Below the pieces are notes generated by a model. It did no database searches. It saw only the letters and a program-made list of their open reading frames with translations, and was not told the origin of the DNA. Source: Streptomyces cadmiisoli (GTDB lineage Bacteria; Actinomycetota; Actinomycetes; Streptomycetales; Streptomycetaceae). From it: a DNA stretch of 64,000 bases. How positions within the stretch are numbered: the stretch's first letter is position 1; each line of letters starts with the position of its first letter. The translations under genes were made by a program, and so were the position numbers. The stretch covers positions 7,936,001 to 8,000,000 of the forward strand of contig NZ_CP030073.1 of assembly GCF_003261055.1 (NCBI RefSeq). The letters are read 5' to 3'. Positions 1 to 9,948 of the stretch are shown here, in pieces.

Positions 1-2
1 CC

Positions 3-902
3 ATGGCCGTGGAGGACCTGGCGTCCGCGGTGAAGACCGAACCCAAGCCGCTGCGCAGGCTGCTGCGTGCCATGGCCTGCTACGGCGTGTTCGCCGAACG
101 GCACGACGGGACGTTCGAGCACACCGACATGTCCCGGCTGCTGCGCGAGGACGACCCCAACAGCCTGCGCTACATCACGCTCTGGTGCACCGAGCCGTGG
201 ACCTGGGACGCCTGGCCGAAGCTGGACGAGGCGGTGCGCACCGGCCACAACGTGGTGGAGGGCCTGTACGGGAAGGAGTTCTTCGAGTACCTCAACGAGG
301 ACGCTCCGGAATCCGCCGTCGTCTTCAACCGCGCCATGACGACCTCGAGCATGCAGTCCGCCCGGGACGTCGCACAGTGCCTGGACCTGTCGGGCGCCTC
401 GTCGATCGCCGACATCGGAGGCGGTCAGGGGCATGTGGTGGCGAGCCTGCTGGAGAAGTACCCCTCGCTGCACGGCACCCTGCTCGACCTGCCGCGCGTG
501 GTCGAGAACGCCGATCCACGCCTGCGCCCGGGCGGCGAACTCGCCAACCGGGTGCACATCGTCCCCGGCGACTGCCGCGTGGACATCCCGGTCCGGGCCG
601 ATGTGTACATCATCAAGAACATCCTGGAATGGGACGACGAGAGCACCGCCCGCACCCTGCGCAACGTCATCCACGCGGGCGGCCCCGGCGCACGGGTCGT
701 GGTCATCGAGAACCTGGTCGACGACTCGCCGTCGATGAGGTTCAGCAGCGCCATGGACCTGCTGCTGCTCCTCAACGTCGGCGGAGCGAAGCACACCCGG
801 GACAGCATGGTCGGCCGGCTGACCGAAGCGGGTCTGGTCATCGACGAGTTCCGCGAGGTCAACCCCTACCTGCACGCGTTCGACTGCACCGTGCCCGCCT
901 GA
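3..902 (+). CDS. O-methyltransferase, N-terminus cut by window edge
   Basis: SAM-dependent O-methyltransferase of the acetylserotonin/plant type. The visible 299 residues begin inside the N-terminal winged-helix dimerisation region; the family is usually about 340 residues, so some 40 residues probably lie left of the window and the ATG at base 3 is likely internal. The SAM loop DIGGGQG is at residues 137-143. The segment that normally reads LHDW with the catalytic His reads ILEW here (207-210), so the usual general base is absent. It runs toward the minus-strand polyketide operon and may methylate the spore pigment, but this is inferred from position only. Confidence 0.8.
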   Translation: MAVEDLASAVKTEPKPLRRLLRAMACYGVFAERHDGTFEHTDMSRLLREDDPNSLRYITLWCTEPWTWDAWPKLDEAVRTGHNVVEGLYGKEFFEYLNEDAPESAVVFNRAMTTSSMQSARDVAQCLDLSGASSIADIGGGQGHVVASLLEKYPSLHGTLLDLPRVVENADPRLRPGGELANRVHIVPGDCRVDIPVRADVYIIKNILEWDDESTARTLRNVIHAGGPGARVVVIENLVDDSPSMRFSSAMDLLLLLNVGGAKHTRDSMVGRLTEAGLVIDEFREVNPYLHAFDCTVPA

Positions 903-986
903 TCCTGCCCGCGGCCGCGCACGGGAACACCGGACGCCGGGCCCGAGACATTCGCGGGCCCGGCGGCCGGTGGCCGAGTGGGTGGT

Positions 987-1319
987 TCAGGCGGTGGCGT
1001 TCCGCTCCCAGCGGTAGAAGCAGTTCGCCATCGCGTCCTTCGGGGAACGCCAGGTCGCGGGGTCGTACGCGCTGACGTACGCCGACAGCCGCTCGCTGAT
1101 GTCGCGGAACTCGGAGTGCCCGGCGAGCTTGGCGATGGCCGGGGAGGGGTCCCGCTCGGCTTCGATGAGGTGCAGGTACACATCATCGAACTGAAACAGA
1201 CTGCGCCGGGAGACGCCCACCAGGTGCGGCAGCTCCCCCCGGTCCGAGTCCTCGAACACCTGGGCGATGTCCGGGGCCGAGCCGGGCTTCATCCGGGCGA
1301 CGATCAGGGTGTGGTGCAT
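987..1319 (-). CDS. whiE-VII: TcmI-type polyketide cyclase (WhiE ORF VII homologue)
   Basis: Small 110-residue protein of the TcmI family of aromatic polyketide cyclases (ferredoxin-like fold, acting late on the folded polyketide chain). The N-terminal strand HTLIVARMKPG and the conserved central LHLIEAE segment are recognisable, and the length fits the family. It is the last gene of the minus-strand pigment operon, 21 bases after the aromatase/cyclase, the position whiE ORF VII holds in Streptomyces coelicolor. It starts at an ATG at base 1319. No separate promoter is evident, so it is probably cotranscribed with the genes upstream. Confidence 0.85.
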   Translation of the reverse strand: MHHTLIVARMKPGSAPDIAQVFEDSDRGELPHLVGVSRRSLFQFDDVYLHLIEAERDPSPAIAKLAGHSEFRDISERLSAYVSAYDPATWRSPKDAMANCFYRWERNATA

Positions 1320-1340
1320 CGTCGTGTCCTCCGTCGGGGC

Positions 1341-2079
<739 letters not shown>

Positions 2080-2108
2080 GCGGTTACTCTCCTTTGCTTG
2101 CCGCCTCG

Positions 2109-3356
2109 TCAGGAGGCGTCGGCGACGCCGTGCCGCAGCACCAGCGCCGAGTTCGACCCCATCAGTCCGCGGCTGAGGACCAGCGCCGTGCGCAGCTCGG
2201 CGGAGCGGGCCCGACCGGTCACGAGGTCGATGTCATGGCAGATGTCGAAGACGTTCGGCGTGGGCGGAACCACGCCGTTCTCCAGGGCGAGCACCGCCGC
2301 CGCCACGTCCAGCACGGGCGCCGCGCAGTAACCCCGGCCGATACCGGTCTTCGGCGCGGTGACCGGAACGCTCCGGCCGTGCGCCCCGAGAGCGTCGGCG
2401 ATCGCCAGCGCCTCGGCCCGGTCCGCCTCCGGTGTCCCGAGGGCGTCGGCGAAGACCACGTCGACCTCCTCGGGAGCGCACCGGGCCTCGTGCAGGGCGC
2501 CGCGGATGGCCTGGGCGAGGCCCTCGCGGGACTTCTCCCAGCAGGAGGCCCCGGTGAACGTCGCCGCGTGCCCGGCGATGACGGCGCGCAGGGGCACGCC
2601 TCGCACCCGGGCCGAGGTCTCGCTCTCCACCACGAGCATCGCGCCGCCCTCGGCGGGCACGAAGCCGCAGGCGCCCTGCGTGAACGGGCGGTACGCCCGC
2701 GCCGGGTCCTCGACGGTGCTCAGTTCCTTGTAACCGAGCTGGCACACCACCGAGTAGGGGGCGAGCGGCGCCTCGGTCGAACCGGCCACGATCACATCGG
2801 TGCCGCGCCGCACGGCCCGTGCCGCGTGGGCGAGGGCGTCCAGGCCGCCGGCCTCGTCGGAGGCGACGACCGAGCAGGGGCCCTTGAACCCGCGGCGGAT
2901 CGAGATCTGCCCGGTGCTCGCGGCGTAGAACCAGGCGATCGACTGGTACGGCCCGACGAAGCGGCTGCCCTTGCCCCACAGCTGTTGCAGCTCCCGCTGA
3001 CCGAACTCGCCGCCACCGGAGCCGGCGGCGGTGACCACGCCCACGGAGAACGGCGAGTCGCCGTCGGCCTGCCCGAAACGGGCGTCGTCCAGCGCGAGGT
3101 CGGCGGCGGCCATCGCGAAGTGCGTGAACCGGTCCGTCTGGACGACGAAGCGCTCCTCGACCGCCGACGTCGCCTCGAAGTCCCGGACCTCGCCGGCCAC
3201 CCGGAGCGGCATGTGCTCACAGCCCTCGCGGGTGACCGGGGCGAGAACGCTGATGCCCTCCTTGGTGGACTTCCAGAAGTTCTCGGTACTGGCTCCGTTG
3301 GGCGCGACCACACCGATTCCGGTGACGGCCGCGCGCCGCGGATGTGGTTCGCTCAT
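2109..3356 (-). CDS. whiE-IV: Ketosynthase beta / chain length factor (WhiE ORF IV homologue)
   Basis: A 415-residue KS-beta (chain length factor), partner of KS-alpha in the minimal type II PKS; it sets chain length and supports initiation. The thiolase fold is complete ([10 protein letters not shown] at the N-terminus), but the position of the active-site Cys is Glu168 (motif [10 protein letters not shown]) where most antibiotic KS-beta proteins have Gln. The ATG overlaps the KS-alpha stop as ATGA, the classic translational coupling that gives equimolar subunits. A much longer open frame continues upstream of this ATG, but that part lies over KS-alpha in another frame. Confidence 0.95.
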   Translation of the reverse strand: MSEPHPRRAAVTGIGVVAPNGASTENFWKSTKEGISVLAPVTREGCEHMPLRVAGEVRDFEATSAVEERFVVQTDRFTHFAMAAADLALDDARFGQADGDSPFSVGVVTAAGSGGGEFGQRELQQLWGKGSRFVGPYQSIAWFYAASTGQISIRRGFKGPCSVVASDEAGGLDALAHAARAVRRGTDVIVAGSTEAPLAPYSVVCQLGYKELSTVEDPARAYRPFTQGACGFVPAEGGAMLVVESETSARVRGVPLRAVIAGHAATFTGASCWEKSREGLAQAIRGALHEARCAPEEVDVVFADALGTPEADRAEALAIADALGAHGRSVPVTAPKTGIGRGYCAAPVLDVAAAVLALENGVVPPTPNVFDICHDIDLVTGRARSAELRTALVLSRGLMGSNSALVLRHGVADAS

Positions 3357-4621
3357 CGTGTCCTCTCCCTTGGCCGGGTCAGGATCACCGCGGACTGGAA
3401 GCCGCCGAAGCCGCTGCCCACGGAGAGCACGCTGTTCAGCCTCCGCTCGCGTGCGACGCGCGGGACGTAGTCCAGGTCGCACTCGGGGTCCGGGGTCTCG
3501 TAGTTCGCGGTGGGCGGTACCACCTGATGGGCCAGCGCCAGCACGCAGGCGACGACCTCGATCGCACCGATCGCGCCGAGGGAGTGACCCACCATGGACT
3601 TGATGGAGCTCATGGGTGTGTCGTACGCGTGCTCTCCCAGGGCCCGTTTGACGGCGGCCGTCTCGTGGCGGTCGTTCTGCTGGGTGCCCGACCCGTGGGC
3701 GTTGACGTAGTCGATCGCCGTGCGGTCGAGCCGGGAGTGGTCGAGGGCCGTCTCTATCGCCCGCGCCATCTCCAGTCCCTCCCGGGTCAGGCCGGTCATG
3801 TGGTAGGCGTTGCCGAAGGTGGCGTAGCCGCTGAGCTCGCAGTACACGTGTGCGCCGCGGGCCCTGGCGTGTTCCAGTTCCTCCAGGACGAGCACCGCAC
3901 CTCCCTCGCCCATCACGAATCCGTCGCGGTCGGCGTCGAACGGCCGCGACGCGTGGGCCGGGTCGTCGTTGTTGGACGACGTCGCCTTGATCGCGTCGAA
4001 GCAGGCCATCGTGATCGGGGAGATCGGCGAGTCCGAGGCCCCGGTTATGCAGACGTCGGCCCGGCCCTCCTCGATCGTGTGGAAGGCGTACCCGACGGCG
4101 TCGAGCCCGGAGGTGCAGCCCGTCGACACGGTCTGCACCGGGCCGCGCGCTCCGAACCCCTCCGCCACCGTGGAGGCCAGCGTGCTGGGGGAGAACGCGC
4201 GGTGCAGATGCCCTTCGGCCTCGCGGTGGTCCACGTCCCAGCGCTGCCCGTGGTGGCTGACCAGGACGTAGTCGTGCTCCAGACGGGTGGTGCCGCCGAC
4301 CGCGGTGCCCAGCGACACCCCGACCCGCCAGGGGTCCTCCCGGGCGAGGTCGAGGCCGGCGTCCCGGACCGCTTCTCCTCCGGCCGCCAGGGCGAACTGG
4401 ATGTACCGGTCGCAGCGTGCGACCTGTTCCTCGTCCAGCCCGTGGGCCGCCGGGTCGAAGTCGCACTCGGCCGCGATCCGGGAGCGCAGCCCCGCAGGGT
4501 CGAAGAAGGTGATGCCGCGGGTCGCGGTCCGCCCCTGGGTCAGCAGATCCCAGAACGCGGGTATGCCGATACCGCCCGGAGCGACGATGCCTATGCCGGT
4601 GACTGCCACACGCCTGGTCAT
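3353..4621 (-). CDS. whiE-III: Ketosynthase alpha of type II PKS (WhiE ORF III homologue)
   Basis: A 422-residue KS-alpha that condenses malonyl units on ACP. The catalytic triad is visible: Cys169 in VSTGCTSG, His309 in [15 protein letters not shown] and His346 in [10 protein letters not shown]. The N-terminus [15 protein letters not shown] is typical. The start codon overlaps the cupin stop (ATGA, 4618-4621) and its own stop overlaps the KS-beta start, so cupin, KS-alpha and KS-beta form a coupled block. With the ACP these make the minimal PKS of the presumed spore pigment. Confidence 0.96.
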   Translation of the reverse strand: MTRRVAVTGIGIVAPGGIGIPAFWDLLTQGRTATRGITFFDPAGLRSRIAAECDFDPAAHGLDEEQVARCDRYIQFALAAGGEAVRDAGLDLAREDPWRVGVSLGTAVGGTTRLEHDYVLVSHHGQRWDVDHREAEGHLHRAFSPSTLASTVAEGFGARGPVQTVSTGCTSGLDAVGYAFHTIEEGRADVCITGASDSPISPITMACFDAIKATSSNNDDPAHASRPFDADRDGFVMGEGGAVLVLEELEHARARGAHVYCELSGYATFGNAYHMTGLTREGLEMARAIETALDHSRLDRTAIDYVNAHGSGTQQNDRHETAAVKRALGEHAYDTPMSSIKSMVGHSLGAIGAIEVVACVLALAHQVVPPTANYETPDPECDLDYVPRVARERRLNSVLSVGSGFGGFQSAVILTRPRERTR

Positions 4622-5079
4622 GATCGCACCTTTCGTCGTTCGGTTGTCAGGGCCGCGTCCGCAGGGGCCTGGACCGCCGTGGCCGGTGCGGAGTCGGTTT
4701 CCTCGGTGTCGACGTGGCCGAGCGGCGGGCTCGGGGCCAGGGGGCCGAGGTGGAAGACGATGCGCGCCTCCTCGGTGCCCACGTTGCGGAAGCGGTGCCG
4801 CATGTGGGCCGGGATCATGAGTCCCTGCTCGGGACGCAGCGGGTGGGGGTCGCCGTCCAGGTCGACCTCCAGCTGCCCACAGATCACGTACACGAACTCC
4901 TCGGAGTACGGGTGGTAGTGCTCGGCGATGCGGTCGCCGGGCTGCACGATGGCGACGCCCATGAAACCGCTGGTGGAGCCGACCGTGGTGGGGGTGAGCA
5001 TGGCGCGCAGATCGCCGCCGCGCCGGGTGTTGGGCTCGACCTCGCTGAGTTCCACGATGTTGAGACGGGGTTTGATCAC
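4618..5079 (-). CDS. whiE-II: Cupin-domain polyketide tailoring protein (WhiE ORF II homologue)
   Basis: A 153-residue protein with one cupin beta-barrel. The first cupin motif is [22 protein letters not shown] (H-x-H and E ligands, about residues 47-68) and the second is around [14 protein letters not shown], so metal ligands are present. Spore-pigment clusters carry such a cupin immediately before KS-alpha; its precise reaction is not established. It uses a GTG start at 5079 and overlaps KS-alpha by 4 bases. Confidence 0.85.
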   Translation of the reverse strand: MIKPRLNIVELSEVEPNTRRGGDLRAMLTPTTVGSTSGFMGVAIVQPGDRIAEHYHPYSEEFVYVICGQLEVDLDGDPHPLRPEQGLMIPAHMRHRFRNVGTEEARIVFHLGPLAPSPPLGHVDTEETDSAPATAVQAPADAALTTERRKVRS

Positions 5080-5146
5080 GACGTTGCTCCGATCGTGTGC
5101 TGTGTCGACTGGGGGCCGCTGCCGCCGCGCCCGCGAGCGGGACGAG

Positions 5147-6304
5147 TCAGGCTCGGGGCGAGCGGCGGTCGGTGACGAGTTCCATGCGGGCCAGGGTCAG
5201 GAGGCCCGCGGGCGCGCTGTCCAGGAGTGCGGCGGCGTCCGCCCCGAGGACGTCGCCGTCGAGGAGCGCGGTCACCTCGGCAGCCCGGGCACGGTCGGTG
5301 AGCCCCAGCACCTGGACGGGGTCCGTGTCGATCGCGTCCCGCACGTCGACCAGCCGCACCACGACGTCGTCCCGCTGGAAGATCGTGCTGTGCAGCACGG
5401 GGCTGTGCGGATCGCGCGCAGCCACCTCGTCCTGCTGGGCGAGCAACTCGGCCAGCCGCATGCCGCCGCCCTCGACAGCCGGGTAGTACAGAGCGTGCCG
5501 CACCGCGTCAGGGCTCGCCTCGTCCGACGTCACATGGTGGACGGCGGGCAGCGCCGCACGGGTGAAGAAGACCCGCGCCGACTCGGGGTCGTCCAGGTCC
5601 CGGTGCTGCTCCAGATAGGGGTTGATGGCCTCCTCCACGGCCCGCACCTCGGGCTGCCGGGCGACGTGGCGCAACGCGGCGAGCAGGTCGCCCCGCACCT
5701 CGATGGCCCGAACGACCCGGTTGCCGTGCATGAACAGAGAGGTACGGATCAGCCGGGTGGCGTCGTCCACCTGCGGGTCGGGTGACGCGTAGTCGGCGAG
5801 GATCTTGGCGACGGCCTTCTCGCTGCCCGGCTTGACGGTGAAGGTGAGCGCGTGGCGGATGACGCCGTCACCGATGCGGGGCGACGTCTGGAGCCGGCGG
5901 TCGCCGGACTCGGCGCTCGCCGCCGGGCCGCCGGTCTCGCGGACGATGTGGAAACGCAGCGACCGGGTGTCCCGGACGCAGCTGTGCAGCGGCTCCACCA
6001 TCCGCACGTGCTCCTCGCTGTTCACCCAGGTGAGGAACGGCGGGGCCGACTCCCACTCACTTGTGATGAGCCACTGGGAGGGGTTCTCGATCGACTGGCA
6101 CAGCTGGTCGCTCACATGCCCGGGAACCGAGGCGACCTGGTTGCAGAGTTGCTCGTACGCCTCCAGGAACTGCTGCTGCGCTCCGTCGTTGACGTCCACC
6201 AGAAGGACGACCCGGAGCCTGGAGCCGTCGAAGACGGACTGGGAGACATGGTGCGACACCTGTCGCGTGAGCGGTTCGGAAGCAGGTGCAGACGTAGTGG
6301 TCAT
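5147..6304 (-). CDS. whiE-I: WhiE ORF I-like protein with monooxygenase-type domains
   Basis: About 385 residues, first gene of the pigment operon. The N-terminal part (about residues 20-115, [23 protein letters not shown] ... WLITSEW) looks like an antibiotic-biosynthesis-monooxygenase/dimeric alpha-beta barrel domain. The central and C-terminal parts carry further strands of cyclase/monooxygenase type ([22 protein letters not shown]). The function of this family in pigment synthesis is unclear. An AAGGAG box lies 11 bases before the ATG at 6304, so I chose that start; a GTG at 6313 sits only 2 bases from the box. Confidence 0.8.
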   Translation of the reverse strand: MTTTSAPASEPLTRQVSHHVSQSVFDGSRLRVVLLVDVNDGAQQQFLEAYEQLCNQVASVPGHVSDQLCQSIENPSQWLITSEWESAPPFLTWVNSEEHVRMVEPLHSCVRDTRSLRFHIVRETGGPAASAESGDRRLQTSPRIGDGVIRHALTFTVKPGSEKAVAKILADYASPDPQVDDATRLIRTSLFMHGNRVVRAIEVRGDLLAALRHVARQPEVRAVEEAINPYLEQHRDLDDPESARVFFTRAALPAVHHVTSDEASPDAVRHALYYPAVEGGGMRLAELLAQQDEVAARDPHSPVLHSTIFQRDDVVVRLVDVRDAIDTDPVQVLGLTDRARAAEVTALLDGDVLGADAAALLDSAPAGLLTLARMELVTDRRSPRA

Positions 6305-6538
6305 CCTGCGCACATCTCCTTCGTGAAAGGGGAGCCGGACATCGATTGCGGTGATGCGAGCCGAGCGTGCCTCGATCTTGTGTCGCTCCCCCCAAGCGCG
6401 CGACTCGGATGGACTACGTGGGTGACTGGAGCCGCCGATCCGTACCCGAAGGGCAGCAGAACCACGACGTGTTCCCCCCGCCGGCCGGGGTATCTGACGG
6501 TCAGCCAGGTTCGTCCCGGCGCGGAATCCGGCACGGGA
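6305..6538. promoter_or_regulatory. Leader/promoter region of the whiE-like operon
   Basis: This 234-base interval lies between the sortase stop and the first pigment gene, both on the minus strand. It holds no credible gene and is the only sizeable gap upstream of the seven-gene operon, so the operon promoter should be here. I could not assign a convincing -10/-35 pair. A GC-rich inverted element near 6476-6492 could end sortase transcription. Confidence 0.4.
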
Positions 6539-7258
6539 TCAGCCGAGATGGGCGAAGACGACGAGGTTGTCCGTGTAGTCCCGCACCGTGCGGTCGTAGT
6601 CACCCGCACAGGTGATGAGCCGGACCTGTGGCTGGGCCGTGTCGCCGTACACGCGCTCGTCGGGGAAGCGGTCCTTGGCGAACGTCTCCACGCTGTCGAC
6701 CACGAAGGACGCCGTGCTTCCGTCCGCCCGGTCGACGTGGAAGACGTCACCCTTCTGGAGTTCACCGAGATCGGCGAACACGGCCGCGGACGTCGCCGTG
6801 TCGACATGCCCGGCGATGATCGAGGTGCCGGCCTCACCGGGGGAGGCACCCTCGGCGTGCCAGCCGACGAGGTTGATGTCGTGGGCGGGCGGTGGTTGGA
6901 GCTGCCCGTTGGCGCCGACGCGGAGGTCGGTGAAGGGGGCGTCCACCGAGATCTTCGGGATCAGCAGCCGCACCGGCTTCGACCGCGGCAGCGAGTCGGC
7001 GATCGGCCGACCGGCCGGCGGTTCCGGCGCCGGGGCCTGCGGCGCGTGAGCCGGCAGCGGCGCCTGACGCGGGTTGGCGCTGTCGGACGAGGTGCCGTCG
7101 CCACCGATCAGATGGGCCGCCAGCAGCAGGAGAGCCACGGCGCACAGGATGATCACGCCTCCGCGGGGCCCGTGGGCGGGCTGCGCCTGCTCGTCTTCGG
7201 CGGGTGTCTCGGTGGGGTTCGGGGAGGAGGGTTCGGCCGGCAAAGGAGACCACCTCAC
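6539..7258 (-). CDS. Class F-like sortase, membrane-anchored
   Basis: A 239-residue sortase transpeptidase: a short cytoplasmic N-terminus, one membrane segment (about 34-50), a Pro/Ala-rich linker (60-90) and the catalytic beta-barrel. His151 (AGHVD), Cys217 (LITCAG) and Arg223 (YDRTVRDY) form the expected catalytic set; the TC-A-G context resembles actinobacterial class F enzymes. It would link a secreted protein to the cell wall outside the membrane. The gene directly upstream encodes a secreted repeat protein with a C-terminal membrane anchor, the likely substrate. The GTG start at 7258 has no strong ribosome binding site, so the N-terminus is uncertain. Confidence 0.85.
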   Translation of the reverse strand: MRWSPLPAEPSSPNPTETPAEDEQAQPAHGPRGGVIILCAVALLLLAAHLIGGDGTSSDSANPRQAPLPAHAPQAPAPEPPAGRPIADSLPRSKPVRLLIPKISVDAPFTDLRVGANGQLQPPPAHDINLVGWHAEGASPGEAGTSIIAGHVDTATSAAVFADLGELQKGDVFHVDRADGSTASFVVDSVETFAKDRFPDERVYGDTAQPQVRLITCAGDYDRTVRDYTDNLVVFAHLG

Positions 7259-7359
7259 TAGTGCGCGGCAGCAGGGAGGGCGGGGCGGATGGACGCCAGC
7301 CGGGCCGCCACACGGCGCTCGGGTGTGGCGGCCCCGGCTGCTATCGCGTCAGGCATCGG

Positions 7360-7878
7360 TCAGGCCATGCCGGGGGCCGACTTCTTGCGGCGCACCGCGT
7401 ACATACCGGTCGCCGCGACGGCCAGAACGGCGAGACCGCCCGCGGTCACCGCCGGCGCGTCGAGCGCACCGCCGCCGGTGTGCATGCCACCGCGGGGCTT
7501 GTCGCCGCCGCCGCCGCCCCAGGAGCCCTTCTCCTCGCCGCCGCCGCCCCAGGAGCCCTTCTCCTCGCCGCCCCCGCCCCAGGAGCCCTTCTCCTCACTG
7601 CCGCCGCCCCAGGAGCCCTTCTCCTCGCCGCCGTTCTTGTAGGAGGAGTCGTGCTTGTCCTCGGAGCCGCCCCAGGTGTCCTCGGCCGCCAGCGCCAGCG
7701 CACCGCCACCCGTGTGCATGCCACCGCGTGGCTCGCCGCCCTTGCTTCCGTTGTCGTGGTCCTTGCTGTAAGACGAATCATCGTGGTCCCAGTCACCGGC
7801 TGCCCACGCACCGGGTGCGCCGATGGTGAGGACGGCCGAGGCCGCCGCGGTGGCCAGGAGCATGCGTGCAGAGCGCAT
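7360..7878 (-). CDS. Secreted repeat-rich protein with C-terminal wall/membrane anchor, putative sortase substrate
   Basis: A 172-residue exported protein. The ATG at 7878 follows AAAGGA by 7 bases and opens a signal peptide (MRSARMLLATAAASAVL...AWA). The body contains four near-identical 10-residue repeats EEKGSWGGGG, then a hydrophobic helix (PAVTAGGLAVLAVAATGMYA) and a basic RRKK tail, the layout of a sorting signal without a clear LPxTG. The motif RGGMHTGGGAL occurs twice, once just before the anchor and once mid-protein. It lies 101 bases upstream of the sortase in the same direction. Possible roles are spore or hyphal surface structure; none is demonstrated. Confidence 0.75.
   Translation of the reverse strand: MRSARMLLATAAASAVLTIGAPGAWAAGDWDHDDSSYSKDHDNGSKGGEPRGGMHTGGGALALAAEDTWGGSEDKHDSSYKNGGEEKGSWGGGSEEKGSWGGGGEEKGSWGGGGEEKGSWGGGGGDKPRGGMHTGGGALDAPAVTAGGLAVLAVAATGMYAVRRKKSAPGMA
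7511..7630 (-). repeat. Four tandem 30-bp in-frame repeats
   Basis: Four consecutive 30-bp units (7511-7540, 7541-7570, 7571-7600, 7601-7630) differ at only a few bases and encode the 10-residue repeat EEKGSWGGGG/S of the surface protein. The period is a multiple of three, so copy-number change would keep the frame open. Confidence 0.9.
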
Positions 7879-8120
7879 ACGAGTGTCCTTTCGCCACGGC
7901 CTGGGCAGCTGGCGTGTCGTCAGCTGTGAAGACCCGGCCCTGACGTGATCAACCGTCAATCAGGCATCCGCCTCCCACCACTCAAGGCGGTCACCCGGGT
8001 GAACCCACCCGGGTGTACCGGCACCCCTCGACGCCCGGATTCCGCCCGTGCCTGCGCCCCCCGGTCGGCAAGAGGCCGAAGGGCACGCGCTGGTGACGTC
8101 ACGCCAGAGGCGCGCACGCG

Positions 8121-8163
8121 CGCGACGTCGCGCCGGCGGCAGGGCCGCCGGCGCGACGTCGCG
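8121..8163 (-). terminator. 20-bp perfect hairpin downstream of the hydroxylase
   Basis: Bases 8121-8140 and 8144-8163 are exact reverse complements separated by a 3-base loop. The stem is nearly all G/C. It begins 33 bases beyond the hydroxylase stop codon, the right place for an intrinsic terminator or 3'-end stabiliser; there is no U-tract, as is usual in Streptomyces. Confidence 0.7.
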
Positions 8164-8195
8164 TGTGCTCATGCGTCGGTCGACGCGTCCACGGG

Positions 8196-9848
8196 TCAGC
8201 CCAGCGCGAGCACCGTGGTCAGGACCTGACGCAGTGTCGACTCGGCGTCCTCGACCGGACCCGGTGAGCGCCAGGCGACGAACCCGTCGGGGCGGACCAG
8301 CACGGCGCCGCCGTGGGCCGTGCCGTGGATGTCCCGCCAGTCCGAGCCGTCTTCGGGCGTCAGTTCGCAGCCGGGTCCCGTCCCCACCCGGTACGAGACG
8401 AGCGGGACGGTCATCTCCTCGGCGAGCCGGATGGCGGCGGTGTGCCAGCCGTCGTGGCCGTCGGCGTCGCTCAGCAGGACCAGGGACCGCTCGTAGAGGT
8501 CGAGGGTGGAGACCCGCTCGCCCTCGTGCCGGACCCACTGGTGGGGTGCCCTGGTGCCGGGCTCGCCCGCCAGCGTGAGGTCCTCCGGAACGACCGGGGT
8601 GGCCGGGTCGGTGCCGACCACGGCGCCCTGCGGGTAGCGGTAGCCGAGGGAGACATTGAGCAGCCCCCGCTTGGGGGCGGCGCCGGCACCGGGCGGCGGG
8701 GCGAAGCCGGGGTGGCTGTGCTCGGCGGACCGGTCGGCCGCGCGTGCGCTGGTCTCCTCCGCCACCGGACGGCGCTCGGCCTCGTAGCTGTCCAGCAGTC
8801 CGTCCCCGCCCCAGCCGCCGAGTACCGCGGCGAGCTTCCAGGCCAGGTTGTGCGCGTCCTGGATGCCCGTGTTGGAGCCGAAGGCTCCGGTGGGGGACAT
8901 CTCGTGCACCGAGTCGCCCGCGAGCAGGATGCGGCCGGACCGGTAGCTGCGGGCGACACGCTGCGCGGCGTGCCAGGGCGCCTTGCCGGTGATCTCGACG
9001 TCGATGTCCATGTCCCCGACCGCGCGGCGGATGTGCTCGGCGCACCGCTCGTCCGTGAACTCCTCGGTGGTCTCGCCGTGTTCGGGGTGCCAGGGGGCGT
9101 GGAAGACCCAGTTCTCCCGGTTGTCCACAGGGAGCAGCGCGCCGTCGGCGTCCGGGTTGGTCAGGTAGCAGACGATGAAGCGGCGGTCGCCGACCACATC
9201 GGCGAGGCGGCGGGAGCGGAAGGTGATGCTGATGTTGTGGAAGAGCTCGCCGGGACCGCTCTGGCCGATCCCCAGCTGCTCGCGGACGGGGCTGCGGGGG
9301 CCGTCGGCGGCGACCAGGTAGTCGGCGCGGATGGTGGAGTGCTCGCCGGTGTCCCGGCTCTTGACCACGGCGGTGACACCGTCCCCGTCGGCCTCGAACG
9401 ACATGAGTTCGGTGTGGTAGCGCAGATCACCACCGAGCTTCGCGGCATGCTGGAGCAGCACCGGCTCCAGGTCGTTCTGGCTGCACAGGCACCATGTCGT
9501 GGGACTGAACCGGGCCAGCCGGTTCCCCGGGTCGATCTCCTTGAACAGCCATTCGCCCGCGTCACCGACAAGGGTGGGTGTCTGAAGGATGCCGTGATTG
9601 TCGGCCAGCGTGGCCGCCGCCTCGTGGATCCCCGGTTCGACGCCGGCCACCCGGAACAGCTCCATCGTGCGGACGTTGTTGCCACGGCCGCGGGGGTGGA
9701 TGGAGGTGCCGGAGTGGCGCTCCACCAGGGTGTGCCGCACTCCGAGCCGGCCCAGGAACAGCGAGGTGGACAGGCCGACCAGGGAACCGCCGACGATGAG
9801 GACCGGGACCTCTTCGGTCCGATCGTCTTGATCGGCTCTTACGTTCAT
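8196..9848 (-). CDS. whiE-VIII: FAD-dependent aromatic polyketide hydroxylase (WhiE ORF VIII-like)
   Basis: A 550-residue class A flavoprotein monooxygenase that would hydroxylate the aromatic polyketide using NAD(P)H and O2. The FAD-binding GGSLVGLS loop is at residues 20-27, a DG motif occurs in VAADGPRSPVREQLG, and the second FAD motif GRILLAGDSVHEMSPTGAFG is intact; a thioredoxin-like C-terminal extension follows. The ATG at 9848 is preceded by GGAGG at proper spacing. In S. coelicolor the equivalent gene is divergent from whiE ORF I; here it reads the same way and is separated from it by the sortase pair. Confidence 0.88.
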   Translation of the reverse strand: MNVRADQDDRTEEVPVLIVGGSLVGLSTSLFLGRLGVRHTLVERHSGTSIHPRGRGNNVRTMELFRVAGVEPGIHEAAATLADNHGILQTPTLVGDAGEWLFKEIDPGNRLARFSPTTWCLCSQNDLEPVLLQHAAKLGGDLRYHTELMSFEADGDGVTAVVKSRDTGEHSTIRADYLVAADGPRSPVREQLGIGQSGPGELFHNISITFRSRRLADVVGDRRFIVCYLTNPDADGALLPVDNRENWVFHAPWHPEHGETTEEFTDERCAEHIRRAVGDMDIDVEITGKAPWHAAQRVARSYRSGRILLAGDSVHEMSPTGAFGSNTGIQDAHNLAWKLAAVLGGWGGDGLLDSYEAERRPVAEETSARAADRSAEHSHPGFAPPPGAGAAPKRGLLNVSLGYRYPQGAVVGTDPATPVVPEDLTLAGEPGTRAPHQWVRHEGERVSTLDLYERSLVLLSDADGHDGWHTAAIRLAEEMTVPLVSYRVGTGPGCELTPEDGSDWRDIHGTAHGGAVLVRPDGFVAWRSPGPVEDAESTLRQVLTTVLALG

Positions 9849-9948
9849 CACTCGCCTCCAGCTCGTCTCCGCGGATCCGGCCGGAATGCGGCCGGGGTTC
9901 CTCATGCATGCCCCGCAAGGCCGAAGGCGTCTCACGCGTCACCCACTT

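Noticed and set aside
3357..4466. N-terminal extension of the KS-beta frame
   Set aside because: The frame stays open upstream of the KS-beta ATG only because it lies antiparallel in phase over KS-alpha; the Arg/Gly/Pro-rich translation matches nothing and the ATGA overlap fixes the start.
7511..7630. CRISPR-like regular repeats
   Set aside because: The 30-bp units are contiguous, without spacers, and encode in-frame protein repeats.
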